Source of the DNA: Hyphomicrobiales bacterium
GTDB taxonomy: Bacteria > Pseudomonadota > Alphaproteobacteria > Rhizobiales > Beijerinckiaceae
DNA: 64,000 nt
Reading direction: 5' to 3'
Assembly: GCA_930633525.1 (NCBI GenBank)
Contig: CAKNFP010000001.1
Coordinates: 4,339,501-4,403,500 of the forward strand
In this document: piece after piece, positions 44,872 through 54,429 of the stretch
How positions within the stretch are numbered: the stretch's first letter is position 1
Layout of the letters: the number at the start of each line of letters is the position of its first letter
Position numbers and translations under genes: made by a program
The notes under the pieces: model-generated
What the model was told of the DNA's origin: nothing
Database searches by the model: none
What the model saw: the letters and a program-made list of their open reading frames with translations, nothing else

Positions 44872-45588
44872 TCAGACTGACGGATGCCCCTCTCTTCGTT
44901 TGAGCAGCGCCAGCGTTTCCTGCAGGCCCGCCGGCGCGGGCGCCTCCACCGTGATCGGATCGCGTTTTGGGTAAAGCGGGACTGTCACGGCGCGCGCATG
45001 CAGATGAAGGCCCTGCCAGGCTCCGCCGCGCCCGTAGATGCGATCACCCAGGATCGGCCAGCCCATGCTGGCACAGTGGACCCGGAGCTGGTGGGTGCGG
45101 CCTGTCACGGGTTCGAGCGCAAGCCAGGTAAGGCCCTCGCCACGGCCGAGAACCTGCCAGCGCGTCAAGGCTGGCAGGCCGGCGGGATCCACCTGCATGC
45201 GCCACCCCTGCGCGGGATCGCGCGGGCTGAGCGCCAGCATGATCTCTCCGGCGTCGGCCTCCGGTCCACCGGCGACGACGGCCCAATAGGTCTTCGCCAC
45301 CTTGTTCTCAGCGAACAGACGGCTCAGGCGTTCCAGCGCCTTACGGTGGCGACCGAGCACGAGGCACCCTGACGTATCGCGATCCAGACGATGCGCCAGT
45401 TCCGGCCGGCGCGGCAGGCCGAAGCGCAGGGCATCGAGGTGGTCTGCGAGCGTCTCGCCGCCCTTCGCGTCCGGATGCACCGGCAGTCCGGCCGGTTTGT
45501 CGATGACGAGCATGAGCGCATCGCGGTAGAGAAGGCGCGTCAGAATATCCGACCTGGAGATATGGCCCTTCGGCCTGTCCTGTGTCAT
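44872..45588 (-). CDS. RluA family pseudouridine synthase
   Basis: A 238-residue synthase without an S4 domain. LVIDKPAGLPVHPDAKG and the catalytic block PELAHRLDRDTSGCLVLGR (Asp in RLDRDTSG) are clear, and PVTGRTHQLRVHCASMGWPILGD completes the active site. The modified RNA position (rRNA or tRNA uridine) cannot be told. The start is ATG 45588 after GATGAGGG; an in-frame start at 45645 is also open. It is inserted between mtaB and ftsY relative to the common order. Confidence 0.9.
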   Translation of the reverse strand: MTQDRPKGHISRSDILTRLLYRDALMLVIDKPAGLPVHPDAKGGETLADHLDALRFGLPRRPELAHRLDRDTSGCLVLGRHRKALERLSRLFAENKVAKTYWAVVAGGPEADAGEIMLALSPRDPAQGWRMQVDPAGLPALTRWQVLGRGEGLTWLALEPVTGRTHQLRVHCASMGWPILGDRIYGRGGAWQGLHLHARAVTVPLYPKRDPITVEAPAPAGLQETLALLKRREGHPSV

Positions 45589-45761
45589 GCCCTCATCCTG
45601 CCGACGCGATAAAGCCGCTCTATGCCTTGCGGGATCGGGCGGCAAGGCTCATGTGCGGCTGGTCATCCAGAGTGGCTGAGGCAAAGCAGTGTTTGAACGC
45701 ATGATCTTCTCCGAAAAGTCGAGCGCCTTTTCGGGATTGTGCTCGGGGATTGAAGGCAACG

Positions 45762-47006
45762 ATGGCTGAGAACGAGAAACGGACGATGCTGGACCGGCTG
45801 TTCGGCCGTCGCAGGGACAACACCGAACCAGCGCCTTCCCCAGCACCTCCCCTCCCGGCCGAACCTGCTACCCCCCCGCTCGAAGCCCCGGCCACGCCGA
45901 CCCCGGAGGCGACCCCTGCCACGCCTGCGGTGGAAGAGGATGCCGCCGCGCATGTGTCTGTCACATCGCCCACGGCCGAGGAAATGCCCCCATCCGTCGA
46001 CGACTCCGACGGTACCCACGCCGCTCCGATCGCATCCGCGGTTCCGGAGCCTGAACCGCAATCGCCCGCCCCGTCCGCGCAGAAACCTCAAAGCTGGTGG
46101 CAGCGGCTGACGGCGGGCCTGAAACGCACCTCGTCGTCGATCGGCACGGGCATCACCGATCTTTTCACCAAGCGGAAGTTCGACGCCGCGACCCTGGAAG
46201 AGCTGGAGGACATTCTCATCCAGGCCGACCTCGGGGTCGCGATGGCGGCGCGGGTGACCGAGGCCGTGGGCAAGGGCCGGCATGACCGCTCGATCGATCC
46301 GGAAGAGGTGAAGGCCGTGCTCGCCCAGGAGGTCGAGGCGGTGCTGGCGCCTGTTGCCAAGCCCCTCGTCGTCGCGGTGGACAAGAAGCCTTTCGTGATC
46401 CTGATGGTCGGCGTCAACGGCTCCGGCAAGACCACCACCATCGGCAAGCTCGCCGCCAAATATCGCGCCGAGGGCCGCTCCGTGATGCTCGCCGCCGGCG
46501 ACACCTTCCGCGCCGCCGCCGTGGAGCAGCTCAAGGTCTGGGGCACACGCACGGGCGCAGCAGTCGTGGCGCGCGACCAGGGCGCGGATGCCGCGGGTCT
46601 TGCCTTCGACGCCTTGCAGGCCGCCCGTGACGCGGGAACCGACGTGCTGATCGTCGATACCGCCGGCCGGCTGCAGAACAAGGCGGGCCTCATGGCGGAA
46701 CTCGAGAAGATCGTTCGCGTCATGCGCAAGCTCGATGCGGAGGCGCCGCATGCTGTCCTCCTGGTGCTCGACGCGACGACGGGCCAGAACGCGCTCAGCC
46801 AGGCCGAGATCTTCGGCAAGACCGCCGGCGTCACCGGCCTCGTCATGACCAAGCTCGACGGCACGGCACGCGGCGGCATCCTTGTGGCGCTAGCCGACAA
46901 GACCGGCCTGCCGGTGCATTTCATCGGCGTCGGCGAGGGCGTGGACGACCTCGAACCCTTCACCGCGCGCGATTTCGCACGGGCCATCGCCGGCCTCGAC
47001 GCCTGA
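45762..47006 (+). CDS. ftsY: signal recognition particle receptor FtsY
   Basis: The SRP receptor GTPase, 414 residues. Residues 1 to ~110 are the acidic, Pro/Ala/Glu-rich A domain (low complexity), followed by the N domain ([19 protein letters not shown]) and the G domain with [15 protein letters not shown] near residue 216, [28 protein letters not shown] and [17 protein letters not shown] six bases before the ATG at 45762 decides the start over an upstream TTG. Confidence 0.97.
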   Translation: MAENEKRTMLDRLFGRRRDNTEPAPSPAPPLPAEPATPPLEAPATPTPEATPATPAVEEDAAAHVSVTSPTAEEMPPSVDDSDGTHAAPIASAVPEPEPQSPAPSAQKPQSWWQRLTAGLKRTSSSIGTGITDLFTKRKFDAATLEELEDILIQADLGVAMAARVTEAVGKGRHDRSIDPEEVKAVLAQEVEAVLAPVAKPLVVAVDKKPFVILMVGVNGSGKTTTIGKLAAKYRAEGRSVMLAAGDTFRAAAVEQLKVWGTRTGAAVVARDQGADAAGLAFDALQAARDAGTDVLIVDTAGRLQNKAGLMAELEKIVRVMRKLDAEAPHAVLLVLDATTGQNALSQAEIFGKTAGVTGLVMTKLDGTARGGILVALADKTGLPVHFIGVGEGVDDLEPFTARDFARAIAGLDA

Positions 47007-47018
47007 GCCGCCGACCGG

Positions 47019-47351
47019 TCAGGCGGCCCGCGGTCCCAGCAGGATGACGGCCGCCCCGGCGAGGCAGATGGCGCCCCCAGCCAGGTCCCAGCGATCGGGG
47101 GTGACACCCTCGGCTCGCCACAGCCAGATCAGCGACATCACGATATAGATGCCGCCATAGGCCGCGTAAGCGCGCCCGGCCGCCGCCGCGTCGACCAGCG
47201 TGAGCAGATAGGCGAAGGCGGCCAGCGAGACAAAGCCCGGGATGAGCCACAGCACGCTCTGGCCAAGGCGCAGCCACGCCCAGAAGGCGAAGCAGCCGGC
47301 GATTTCCGCGAGCGCGGCGAGACTATAGATCGCGAGGGCAGGAATGAGCAT
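47019..47351 (-). CDS. YnfA family (UPF0060) membrane protein
   Basis: A 110-residue protein with four hydrophobic helices, matching UPF0060: [46 protein letters not shown] and the C-terminal [23 protein letters not shown]. The family is related to small multidrug-resistance transporters; the function is not established. It converges with ftsY, 12 bases apart. ATG 47351 gives the usual length. Confidence 0.93.
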   Translation of the reverse strand: MLIPALAIYSLAALAEIAGCFAFWAWLRLGQSVLWLIPGFVSLAAFAYLLTLVDAAAAGRAYAAYGGIYIVMSLIWLWRAEGVTPDRWDLAGGAICLAGAAVILLGPRAA

Positions 47352-47705
47352 CGGCGGCGTTGGATGATGGCGGGACTCTCGGATCCCGCCTTCGTGGCAC
47401 CGGTTATGGGCCAATGTCAAAGGGCGCCGGCTGTTTCCCACGCGGGGAGTGATCGTGAGCTTGGCTGCGGGCCTCAGGGATCGATCGACATTCGGTGCTC
47501 CTGGCAGGGCGTGGGCTCAGGAAGCTCTGGATCCCGGAAGCCGCAAAGCGGCTGTGCGGGGTCCAGAAACGTGCCGCTTCAGCAAAGGGGCGGCTTGCGC
47601 AAAGGCCGATGGCCGCTCATGCACCGGTTCGGTATGGATCCCAGGCCCGAGCTTATGCTCGTCCCGGGATGACCGGCGCGTATTATCCTTGAATGTCGAT
47701 TGATC
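47352..47705. other. intergenic region with palindrome remnant
   Basis: No credible gene in 354 bases. At about 47639-47677 ATCCC...CGAGC-TTAT-GCTCG...GGGAT is an imperfect palindrome. ATCCCGGG-type palindromes of this sort are dispersed in the order. Confidence 0.5.
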
Positions 47706-48605
47706 TCAGGAAGCAAACGGCGACAGCCCCTCGACGATATGGGCGAGCTTGTCCGGATTGCGGACCACATAGATCGCCGTGATCCGCCCGTTGTCTATCG
47801 CAAGGGCGGTCGTCTGCAGATGGCCATGGCCGTCGACCGTCACAAAGCCTGGCAAGCCATCGATGACGCAGCGCCTGAGCACTGTTGCCGGCTTGTAGTC
47901 CTTCTTGCGGCTCAGGCCCCAGAAGAAGCGGGACACCTTGTCGTGACCGAAGATGGGATTGAACGTCGCGGCGACCTTGCCGCCGCCATCGCCATAGAGC
48001 ACGACGTCTTCGGCCAGCAGCGCCTGCAGGCCGGCCATGTTGCCGGTCGCGGAGGCCGCGAGGAAGGCCTCCGCCAGGTCGCGGCCTTTCTCCGGCGAAA
48101 CCGGGAAGCGCGGGCGGGCCGCCTGCACATGCGCGCGAGCACGGCGAGCGAGCTGCCGGCAGGCGGCCGGATCGCGCTGCAGGGACGTCGCGATCTCGTC
48201 AAAGCCGACGCCGAACACGTCATGCAGGAGGAAGGCGGCCCGTTCGAGCGGTGACAGACGCTCCAGCGCCATCATCAGCGCAGTCGTGATGTCGTCACTC
48301 TCGTCGTCCTCGAGCGGATCGACCACCGGTTCGGGCAGCCAGGGGCCGACATAACTCTCCCGCTTGACGCGGGCGGACTTGAGCTGGTCGAGGCAGAGAT
48401 TGGTGACGACCCGCGACAGGAAGGCGGCCGGCTCCCGGATGGCAGCGGCGTCGGCGCGGTGCAGGCGGATGAAGGCCTCCTGCACCATGTCCTCGGCCTC
48501 CGCGATCGACCCGAGCATGCGATAGGCCAGGCGGATCAGGCGTGGGCGCGCCGCCGTGAAGGCGTCGGCGCGCATGGCGTCCTGATTGGAACCGTCGTCA
48601 CTCAC
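47706..48605 (-). CDS. ECF41-type RNA polymerase sigma factor (SigJ-like)
   Basis: A 299-residue extracytoplasmic-function sigma factor with a fused C-terminal SnoaL-like domain. Sigma2 lies around RLIRLAYRMLGSIAEAEDMVQEAF, the linker has the ECF41 motif GPWLPEPV, sigma4 covers LSPLERAAFLLHDVFGVGFDEIA, and the extension contains DGGGKV and ends with NPDKLAHI. WLPEP, DGGGK and NPDKL are the marks of group ECF41, in which the extension replaces an anti-sigma factor. It starts at a GTG (48605) overlapping the upstream gene by eight bases. The likely target promoter is at 49101-49127, so it is probably autoregulated. Confidence 0.92.
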   Translation of the reverse strand: MSDDGSNQDAMRADAFTAARPRLIRLAYRMLGSIAEAEDMVQEAFIRLHRADAAAIREPAAFLSRVVTNLCLDQLKSARVKRESYVGPWLPEPVVDPLEDDESDDITTALMMALERLSPLERAAFLLHDVFGVGFDEIATSLQRDPAACRQLARRARAHVQAARPRFPVSPEKGRDLAEAFLAASATGNMAGLQALLAEDVVLYGDGGGKVAATFNPIFGHDKVSRFFWGLSRKKDYKPATVLRRCVIDGLPGFVTVDGHGHLQTTALAIDNGRITAIYVVRNPDKLAHIVEGLSPFAS

Positions 48606-49059
48606 GGTCTTGCCGCCTCGACACGGGATGGATGGCCCGGAAGCCGATGGCAAAACGGTTCCAGGCATTGATCGTGGCGATCATCAGCGTGAGTTTCACC
48701 TGCTCCTCATCGGAAAACTCGCGCTTCAGCGCCTCGTAGTCCTCATCGGGCGCATGGGTCTTGGACACCAGCGTCAAGGCCTCGGTCCAGGCCAGCGCGG
48801 CACGCTCGCGGTCCGTATAGAGGGGCGACTCCCGCCAGGCGTCCAGCAGATAAAGCCGCTCTTCCGTCTCACCGGCGGCGCGAGCATCGCGGGTGTGCAT
48901 GTGAATGCAGAACGCGCAGCCGTTGATCTGCGAGGCCCGTGTCTTCACCAGTTCGAGCAGGCTGTGCTCAAGCCCGCTGCCGAAGGCCCGCTTCTCCAGA
49001 TCAAACATGGCGCTCATGGTATCGGGAGCGGCTGTATAGGGGTTCAATCTCGGCTTCAT
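48598..49059 (-). CDS. carboxymuconolactone decarboxylase / AhpD-like protein (ECF41 partner)
   Basis: A 153-residue protein of the carboxymuconolactone decarboxylase family with the redox centre INGCAFCIHMHTRDARAAGE (CxxC then His). It is the standard partner of ECF41 sigma factors and probably acts as a peroxidase-like oxidoreductase; the substrate is unknown. The ATG 49059 lies downstream of the ECF41-type promoter and the gene overlaps the sigma factor gene. A chlorine or peroxide response would be a guess. Confidence 0.9.
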   Translation of the reverse strand: MKPRLNPYTAAPDTMSAMFDLEKRAFGSGLEHSLLELVKTRASQINGCAFCIHMHTRDARAAGETEERLYLLDAWRESPLYTDRERAALAWTEALTLVSKTHAPDEDYEALKREFSDEEQVKLTLMIATINAWNRFAIGFRAIHPVSRRQDRE

Positions 49060-49100
49060 GTCTCACTCCGTTTCCAACTTTGGGAACATCTCGGTGCGTT

Positions 49101-49127
49101 GACGAGCGAGCTCCCTGGACTGTGACA
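49101..49127 (-). promoter_or_regulatory. ECF41-type promoter
   Basis: On the minus strand TGTCACA (49127-49121) is followed after exactly 16 bases by CGTC (49104-49101). This is the promoter form described for ECF41 sigma factors, and it stands 42 bases before the ATG of the AhpD-like/sigma operon. The match is exact in both boxes. Confidence 0.8.
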
Positions 49128-49227
49128 TGAACCGGGAAAAAATCCGAGCCGATGATCCCGGTGTCGTGATAGGCGGCTCCAGCCACCGGAGTTGACGGCT
49201 TGTGGCGGAACAGGCAGACATCATCCC

Positions 49228-49809
49228 ATGACCGATACCAAGCGACAGCCGCTCAACCCCATGCTCAAGCTGGTCCTTGAGCTTGGGCCCCTCGTCCTGT
49301 TCTTTTTCGCGAACCAGCGCGAGGGCCTCTTCACGGCAACGGCCGTCTTCATGGTCGCGACCGCCATCGCGCTCGCGGTCCACTATGCGCTGGTCCGGCA
49401 TCTGCCCATCATGCCGATCGTCTCCGGCGTTGTGGTGCTCGTGTTCGGCGGCCTGACGCTCGTCCTGCACGATGAGCTGTTCATCAAGCTGAAGCCCACC
49501 ATCGTGAACTGCCTGTTCGGCGGCGTGCTCCTCGGCGGGCTGGCCTTCAACAAGCCGCTCTTGCCCATCGTCTTCGACAGCGTGTTTCACCTGGATGATG
49601 AGGGCTGGCGGAAGCTGACGCTACGCTGGGGGCTGTTCTTCTTCTTCCTGGCGGTCATGAACGAGGTGGTCTGGCGGACCCAGTCCACCGACTTCTGGGT
49701 GAACTTCAAGGTCTTCGCGACGATGCCGATAACCATCGTCTTTGCCCTGGCACAGACGCCGCTGATCATGCGCCATTCCCTGCCCGAGAAAGACCAGCCC
49801 GAGACATAG
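49228..49809 (+). CDS. septation protein A (YciB/IspZ)
   Basis: A 193-residue inner-membrane protein with about five helices. The family is seen in [41 protein letters not shown], and the C-terminal [20 protein letters not shown] and [13 protein letters not shown]. YciB (intracellular septation protein A) affects envelope synthesis. ATG 49228 gives the normal start. Its position downstream of ftsY is usual in the order. Confidence 0.93.
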   Translation: MTDTKRQPLNPMLKLVLELGPLVLFFFANQREGLFTATAVFMVATAIALAVHYALVRHLPIMPIVSGVVVLVFGGLTLVLHDELFIKLKPTIVNCLFGGVLLGGLAFNKPLLPIVFDSVFHLDDEGWRKLTLRWGLFFFFLAVMNEVVWRTQSTDFWVNFKVFATMPITIVFALAQTPLIMRHSLPEKDQPET

Positions 49810-49852
49810 GGAGCGTTCGGCAACCGCCGCCGGCGCAGCCGGACAGTTACAG

Positions 49853-51205
49853 TCAGGATGCCTGGCTGGCGGGCTCGGCTTCAGCCTTCTCCCAGCTCGC
49901 GAGATCGGCGGGCGTGAACAGCTCGATGGGTTCCGCCCGGCCTCGCAGGGATTGCTCGCCGATATGGCGCCATCCGGACCGGTCGGCATGGGCGGCGTCG
50001 AGCGCTTCCTCCGACACGAGGTAGGCGACCTGATGGAGCTTCGTCGCCTGCTCCAGCCGGCAGGCAACGTTGACCGCGTCGCCCAGCACCGTGAAGTCAA
50101 GACGCATGTCGTTGCCGATGGCGCCGATGAAAGCCTCGCCGCTATGCACGCCGATGCCGATGCGGATGGGATCGAAACCATTCCGGCCGCGTTCCAGGTT
50201 CCATTTGTCCATCCGGTCGAGAATGGCGCGTCCGCACGCCAGCGCCCGCGCCGCGTCATCCTCGCCGGGCTCCGGCATGCCGAACACGAGGAAGGCACCA
50301 TCACCGATGAACTTGTCGATGACGCCTTCGTGCGCGGCCGCCGCTGCCATCACATGCTCGCGGAAGGTGCCGATCAGTTCCACGACGGCTGACGGCGACA
50401 GGCTCTCCTCCATGGCGGTCGAGCCGCGGATATCGACGAACATCAGCGTCACGACGCTACGGCGGCCGGCTTTCAGCTCGCTGATGCGCCCTTCGGCAAG
50501 CACCGGCGCGAGTTCCGCCGGCAGATAGCGGCCGAGATTGAGGCGGATCGTCGTTTCCTCCACCGCGCGCACCAGGAGCTTGCGGCCGCGCGCCGCCGCC
50601 AGGATGAGGATCCCGCCGGTGAGAAGGAGAATGACGACACGCGCGAAATTCGGCTGCCAACCGAATTGGTCCTGCACCATGAGTTCGGGGGGGCGGGGGA
50701 ATGTCATTTGCGCGGGCGCGGCAAAAATTCCCACGGCGACCAGCGACAAAACGAGCAGAACCGTCGTGTAGATCTGGACGCTCGGCCGCAGGCGCAGCGC
50801 ATTGCTCGCGAAGACCAGCGGCAGGGCCGCGATGATCGGAAACGACAGGATATACTGGCCTGTCAGCCCAGTGACCCAGACATTGAGCCAGATGTTGAAG
50901 GCGACGATGAACATGTCGATCGTCGCCGTGACAAAGCTCATCCACCACCGCCAGAGGCGGATACGCACCAGCCCGTAGCTCAGAAGACCTGACAGGAACA
51001 ACGTCAGCACTGTGAGCTGGGCGTAGAAGACCTGCTGCTCGCCGATCGGCGAGAAATCGCTCTTGCGATCCACGAAGGCGATCGCCGCCAGCAGGACAAG
51101 CCCCGTGACCATACGCACAAGGCTCGCCGTCCGCTCCGCGCTGAGTTCGGCGCTGAGCAGCAGGACGTCACTTTCCTTGGGTAGCTTGAAGGCGCGGGCG
51201 ATCAT
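49853..51205 (-). CDS. membrane class III adenylate/guanylate cyclase
   Basis: A 450-residue cyclase. Residues ~30-215 hold six hydrophobic segments (for example FVTATIDMFIVAFNIWLNVW); the catalytic domain (~245-430) has the metal-binding Asp in VTLMFVDIRGST and FIGDGAFLVFG and the transition-state region LDFTVLGDAVNVACRLEQA, where Asn and Arg are conserved. The signal sensed by the membrane part is unknown. It is followed by no terminator that I recognise, and upstream lies ccmG on the same strand, 82 bases away. Confidence 0.88.
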   Translation of the reverse strand: MIARAFKLPKESDVLLLSAELSAERTASLVRMVTGLVLLAAIAFVDRKSDFSPIGEQQVFYAQLTVLTLFLSGLLSYGLVRIRLWRWWMSFVTATIDMFIVAFNIWLNVWVTGLTGQYILSFPIIAALPLVFASNALRLRPSVQIYTTVLLVLSLVAVGIFAAPAQMTFPRPPELMVQDQFGWQPNFARVVILLLTGGILILAAARGRKLLVRAVEETTIRLNLGRYLPAELAPVLAEGRISELKAGRRSVVTLMFVDIRGSTAMEESLSPSAVVELIGTFREHVMAAAAAHEGVIDKFIGDGAFLVFGMPEPGEDDAARALACGRAILDRMDKWNLERGRNGFDPIRIGIGVHSGEAFIGAIGNDMRLDFTVLGDAVNVACRLEQATKLHQVAYLVSEEALDAAHADRSGWRHIGEQSLRGRAEPIELFTPADLASWEKAEAEPASQAS

Positions 51206-51287
51206 GGATGGCCGTGGTCCGGGGGTGGAACCTGCTGGTGCCGATGACCGCTCGCAAGGAACGGCCAGACGGATGGGAAGCGAATCG

Positions 51288-51917
51288 TCAGGGCTTGGCC
51301 GCCTTGTCGATCGCTGCGTTGATACTCGTTTGCAGCGCCTCGGGGGTTAACGGCCCGATGTGCTTATGCTGAATGCGTCCGTCGCGGCTGACGATAAAGG
51401 TTTCAGGCACGCCATACACACCCCAGTCGATGGAGGCGCGGCCAGCCCCATCCACGCCGACCGCCGCGAAGGGATTGCCGAGGGCACCCAGAAAGCGCCG
51501 GGCATTCTCTGGGTTGTCCTTGTAGTTGATGCCGACGACCTTGACGCGCGGGTCCTGCGCAAGGCTCATCAGGAGGGGATGTTCCTCGCGACACGGCGCG
51601 CACCAGGACGCCCAGATATTCACGACGGTCACCTGATTCGGGCCAGACGCCAACAAGCTCTCGTTGGTCAGCCCCGGCACGGGCTGGCCATCGCGCACAA
51701 GGCCCTCGAGCGGCGGCAGGGAAAAGGCGGGAACCGGCCGGCCTATGAGGGCTGACGGAATCCGGGCCGGATCGCCGGCAAACAACCGCACCATGAACAG
51801 CACAGCCAGGGCCAGAAAAAGGACGAGCGGCACCGCAAGCAGGATACGGCGCCTGCGCAGCGACGCGTCCTCAGGGACGATCGCTCCGTCCGTCGTTGTG
51901 GGATCGCGCAGCACCAC
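51288..51917 (-). CDS. ccmG: thiol:disulfide interchange protein CcmG/DsbE
   Basis: A membrane-anchored thioredoxin-fold protein that reduces apocytochrome c before heme attachment. The anchor is RILLAVPLVLFLALAVLFMV; the active site is WASWCAPCREEHPLL, followed by the family's GVYGVPETFIVSRDGRI with the cis-Pro. The start is unclear: I chose GTG 51917, which has GAGGG eight bases upstream and overlaps ccmD by 47 bases; GTG 51953 is possible. Confidence 0.9.
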   Translation of the reverse strand: MVLRDPTTTDGAIVPEDASLRRRRILLAVPLVLFLALAVLFMVRLFAGDPARIPSALIGRPVPAFSLPPLEGLVRDGQPVPGLTNESLLASGPNQVTVVNIWASWCAPCREEHPLLMSLAQDPRVKVVGINYKDNPENARRFLGALGNPFAAVGVDGAGRASIDWGVYGVPETFIVSRDGRIQHKHIGPLTPEALQTSINAAIDKAAKP

Positions 51918-52203
51918 GCTCTTTGCCCTCGTCTGAATCCTGGTCAGAGGCACCCCGTGCCGATGATATGGTTCCGGCCACGCCGCCGACACCGCTGGTA
52001 TTTCTAACGGCACTTGCACCCAGAGCATGGCCGGACGATGGCATGCCGTTGCGAGCCACTCCGCGCGCAGCCAGGGCGTCAAGGGCCCTCTGCCGCATCC
52101 GGCTGTCAATGACGGCACGCAGCACGAGACCAGCCACGATGAGGGCAGCCGCGCCATAGGCGGCCAGCACGAAGCCGATGTGGGGAGCATCGAGCGCGAT
52201 CAT
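51871..52203 (-). CDS. ccmD: heme exporter protein CcmD, long form
   Basis: The small CcmD membrane protein of the heme-release complex. Residues 1-55 are typical: IGFVLAAYGAAALIVAGLVLRAVIDSR, one membrane helix then basic residues. The frame continues to 110 residues with a Ser/Gly/Asp-rich tail that overlaps the start of ccmG, where CcmD usually ends by residue 60. The start at 52203 is 10 bases after the ccmC stop. Confidence 0.85.
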   Translation of the reverse strand: MIALDAPHIGFVLAAYGAAALIVAGLVLRAVIDSRMRQRALDALAARGVARNGMPSSGHALGASAVRNTSGVGGVAGTISSARGASDQDSDEGKERGAARSHNDGRSDRP

Positions 52204-52213
52204 CGCCCCAGCC

Positions 52214-53008
52214 TCATGCCGACCCAGCGCCAGCAGAACCGGCACCGAGCGAGAGCGGGCGGCGGCGTTCCGCGGACTGATCAGCGGCCTTCAGGGTCAG
52301 GCTCCGGATCCGACGCGCAAGAATCTCGCTGCGCATGCCGGACATGTGCAGCGTCAGGGCGAGCAGCGTCAGGCCGATCGCCATCATGAACAGCGGCCAC
52401 AGCATGCTGGCATCGATCGTCGCGCCATCCATGCGGATGACGGAGGCTGGCTGGTGCAGGGTATTCCACCAATCCACCGAGAACTTGACGATGGGGATGT
52501 TCACGAAGCCAACCAGGGTCAGGATGGCAACGGCGCGCGCAGCCTGTCCCGGCTCCTCGATGGCGCGCCAGAGCGCGAGGATGCCGAGATAGATGAGGAA
52601 GAGCACGAGCACCGAGGTCAGCCGCGCGTCCCAGACCCACCAGGTGCCCCACATCGGCTTGCCCCAGAGGGAGCCGGTGATGAGGCACAGCAGCGTGAAG
52701 GCCGCCCCGATCGGCGCCGCCGCCTTCTGCGAGACATCGGCCAGGGGATGGCGCCAGACCAGCGTGCCGAGCGCCGACGCGCTCATGATGGTGTAGAGAG
52801 CAAGCGCCAGCCACGCCGCCGGCACATGGATATACATGATGCGGACGGTTTCGCCCTGCTGGTAGTCAGTCGGAGACGAAAACAGCGCGAGATAGAGCCC
52901 CGCGGCGGTCACAACGGCGCTCAATCCCGCCATCCAGGGGAGGATGCGGGCCGAGAGGGCCATGAAACGCGTGGGATTGGCGAGCCCCCATAGAAGGCTG
53001 GTCGGCAT
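52214..53008 (-). CDS. ccmC: heme exporter protein CcmC
   Basis: A 264-residue six-helix protein that loads heme onto CcmE. The tryptophan-rich motif WGTWWVWDARLTS is near residue 120, with the flanking His in YIHVPAAWLAL and WWNTLHQPAS. GGAGGAG five bases before ATG 53008 fixes the start; 53026 is less likely. The C-terminal ~25 residues are an Arg/Ser/Gly-rich tail. Confidence 0.96.
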   Translation of the reverse strand: MPTSLLWGLANPTRFMALSARILPWMAGLSAVVTAAGLYLALFSSPTDYQQGETVRIMYIHVPAAWLALALYTIMSASALGTLVWRHPLADVSQKAAAPIGAAFTLLCLITGSLWGKPMWGTWWVWDARLTSVLVLFLIYLGILALWRAIEEPGQAARAVAILTLVGFVNIPIVKFSVDWWNTLHQPASVIRMDGATIDASMLWPLFMMAIGLTLLALTLHMSGMRSEILARRIRSLTLKAADQSAERRRPLSLGAGSAGAGSA

Positions 53009-53068
53009 GGTGCTCCTCCGCATCATCGTGATGTAGCGGCCGACAGGGTCGCCCGCAACGGTCTCCTG

Positions 53069-53737
53069 CTATCCGCCGCCGCGTAACGCTGCCGCGGACG
53101 CGACAGCACCGGTCACGATCGCGACAAGGCTGAGCGCCGCGAGCACGAGGAAGGGCGTGAGGAACGGCACCGTTCCCCCGAGGGCCGCCTGCGCTGCCGA
53201 GACACCGAAGATCAGGGTGGGGATCATCAGCGGCAGGACGAGAACGGCCAGGATGAGCCCGCCGCGCGGAAGGCTCGCCGTCAGCGCCGCCCCGATGCCG
53301 CCGATGAACGTCAGGGCTGGCGTGCCGACCATCAGCGTCGCCATGACGGCCAGCATCGCATCGGGCTCCTGGGCCAGAAGCAGGCCAAACAGCGGCGAGA
53401 GCAGCGCCAGTGGAAAGCCCGTCGTCAGCCAGTGGGCGAGGCCCTTCACGATAACGGTGAGCTCGAGCGGCACCTGCGACATGCGCATGAGATCGAGTGA
53501 GCCGTCCTCCTCGTCGCCCTGGAACAGCCTGTCCAGGCCGATGAGGGTGGCAAGCACCGCCGCGATCCACAGGATGGCCGGGCCGATGCGGCGCAGCAGA
53601 TTGAGATCCGGCCCCAAAGCGAAAGGGATCAGCGTGACGAGCATCAGGAAGAAGACGACGCCGAGCAGCCCGGAACCGCCGACACGCGCCGCGAGCTTCA
53701 GGTCCCGGACGAGGAGAGCGCCGAGAGCGGCCATCAT
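53069..53737 (-). CDS. ccmB: heme exporter protein CcmB
   Basis: The membrane subunit of the CcmAB ABC complex, 222 residues with six helices. LLVRDLKLAARVGGSGLLGV at the N terminus and DLMRMSQVPLELTVIVKGLAHW are typical. Its ATG overlaps the ccmA stop by four bases. Confidence 0.95.
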   Translation of the reverse strand: MMAALGALLVRDLKLAARVGGSGLLGVVFFLMLVTLIPFALGPDLNLLRRIGPAILWIAAVLATLIGLDRLFQGDEEDGSLDLMRMSQVPLELTVIVKGLAHWLTTGFPLALLSPLFGLLLAQEPDAMLAVMATLMVGTPALTFIGGIGAALTASLPRGGLILAVLVLPLMIPTLIFGVSAAQAALGGTVPFLTPFLVLAALSLVAIVTGAVASAAALRGGG

Positions 53738-54429
53738 GTGCCGAACTCCCAGACGTCCATATCGCCGGGATGCTGATCGGGGCCATCTCGTCCGCCACCG
53801 AGGGTGAGCGTCCGCGCGCCATCGAGCCCGAGGGGCAGGTGCGTCGCCGCGACGATGAGGCCGCCGTTTGAGAGATGCCGCTGCATGAGATGAGCGAGAT
53901 CATCCTGGGCCGAGGCATCCAGCGCCGCGGTGGGCTCGTCGAGCAGCCACACGGGCCGATCGACCAGGATGAGCCGCGCCAATGCCACGCGGCGCCGCTG
54001 GCCCGCCGAGAGATACCCGATGGGGATATCGGACACATGAATGAGGCCGAGACCGTCGAGCGCCATGGCTGCCTGCGGCGGTGTCACTGGAGCCCCGAGC
54101 ATCGCAGCCGCGAAAACCAGGTTCTCCGTCGCCGTCAGCGCGGTTTTCAGGCCGTCGCGATGCCCGACCATGACCGCCTGTTCGGCGAGCGGCGTGTCCG
54201 CCTCTTCGCGCCGCTCCGTCGCGCCGCGGTCCCTTATCAGGCGGATCGTGCCGCCAGCCGGCTTGAGGCGCCCGGCCAGGGTCGCGAGCAGCGTCGACTT
54301 TCCCGCGCCATTGGGTCCCTTCACCACCAGCGCCTCGCCACCGGCGACCGTGAGCGTGAGGTCCTCGACCAGCAGCCGTCCGGAACGGCGGCAGGAGAGA
54401 CGATCGATCTCAAGGCGCAAGATGGGCAA
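53734..54429 (-). CDS. ccmA: heme exporter ATP-binding protein CcmA
   Basis: The ATPase that releases holo-CcmE in cytochrome c maturation. The 231-residue sequence has Walker A GPNGAGKSTLL, signature LSAGQRRRVALARL, Walker B VWLLDEPTAALD and ATHLPLGL at the H-loop. The minus-strand order is ccmA-ccmB-ccmC-ccmD-ccmG. ccmE, ccmF and ccmH are not in the window. It is divergent from acnA, with 237 bases between that must hold both promoters. Confidence 0.95.
   Translation of the reverse strand: MPILRLEIDRLSCRRSGRLLVEDLTLTVAGGEALVVKGPNGAGKSTLLATLAGRLKPAGGTIRLIRDRGATERREEADTPLAEQAVMVGHRDGLKTALTATENLVFAAAMLGAPVTPPQAAMALDGLGLIHVSDIPIGYLSAGQRRRVALARLILVDRPVWLLDEPTAALDASAQDDLAHLMQRHLSNGGLIVAATHLPLGLDGARTLTLGGGRDGPDQHPGDMDVWEFGT

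Noticed and set aside
50686..50700. G7/G5 run in the cyclase gene as another slippage site
   Set aside because: It encodes a Pro-rich stretch in an intact frame and is shorter than the two G9 tracts.
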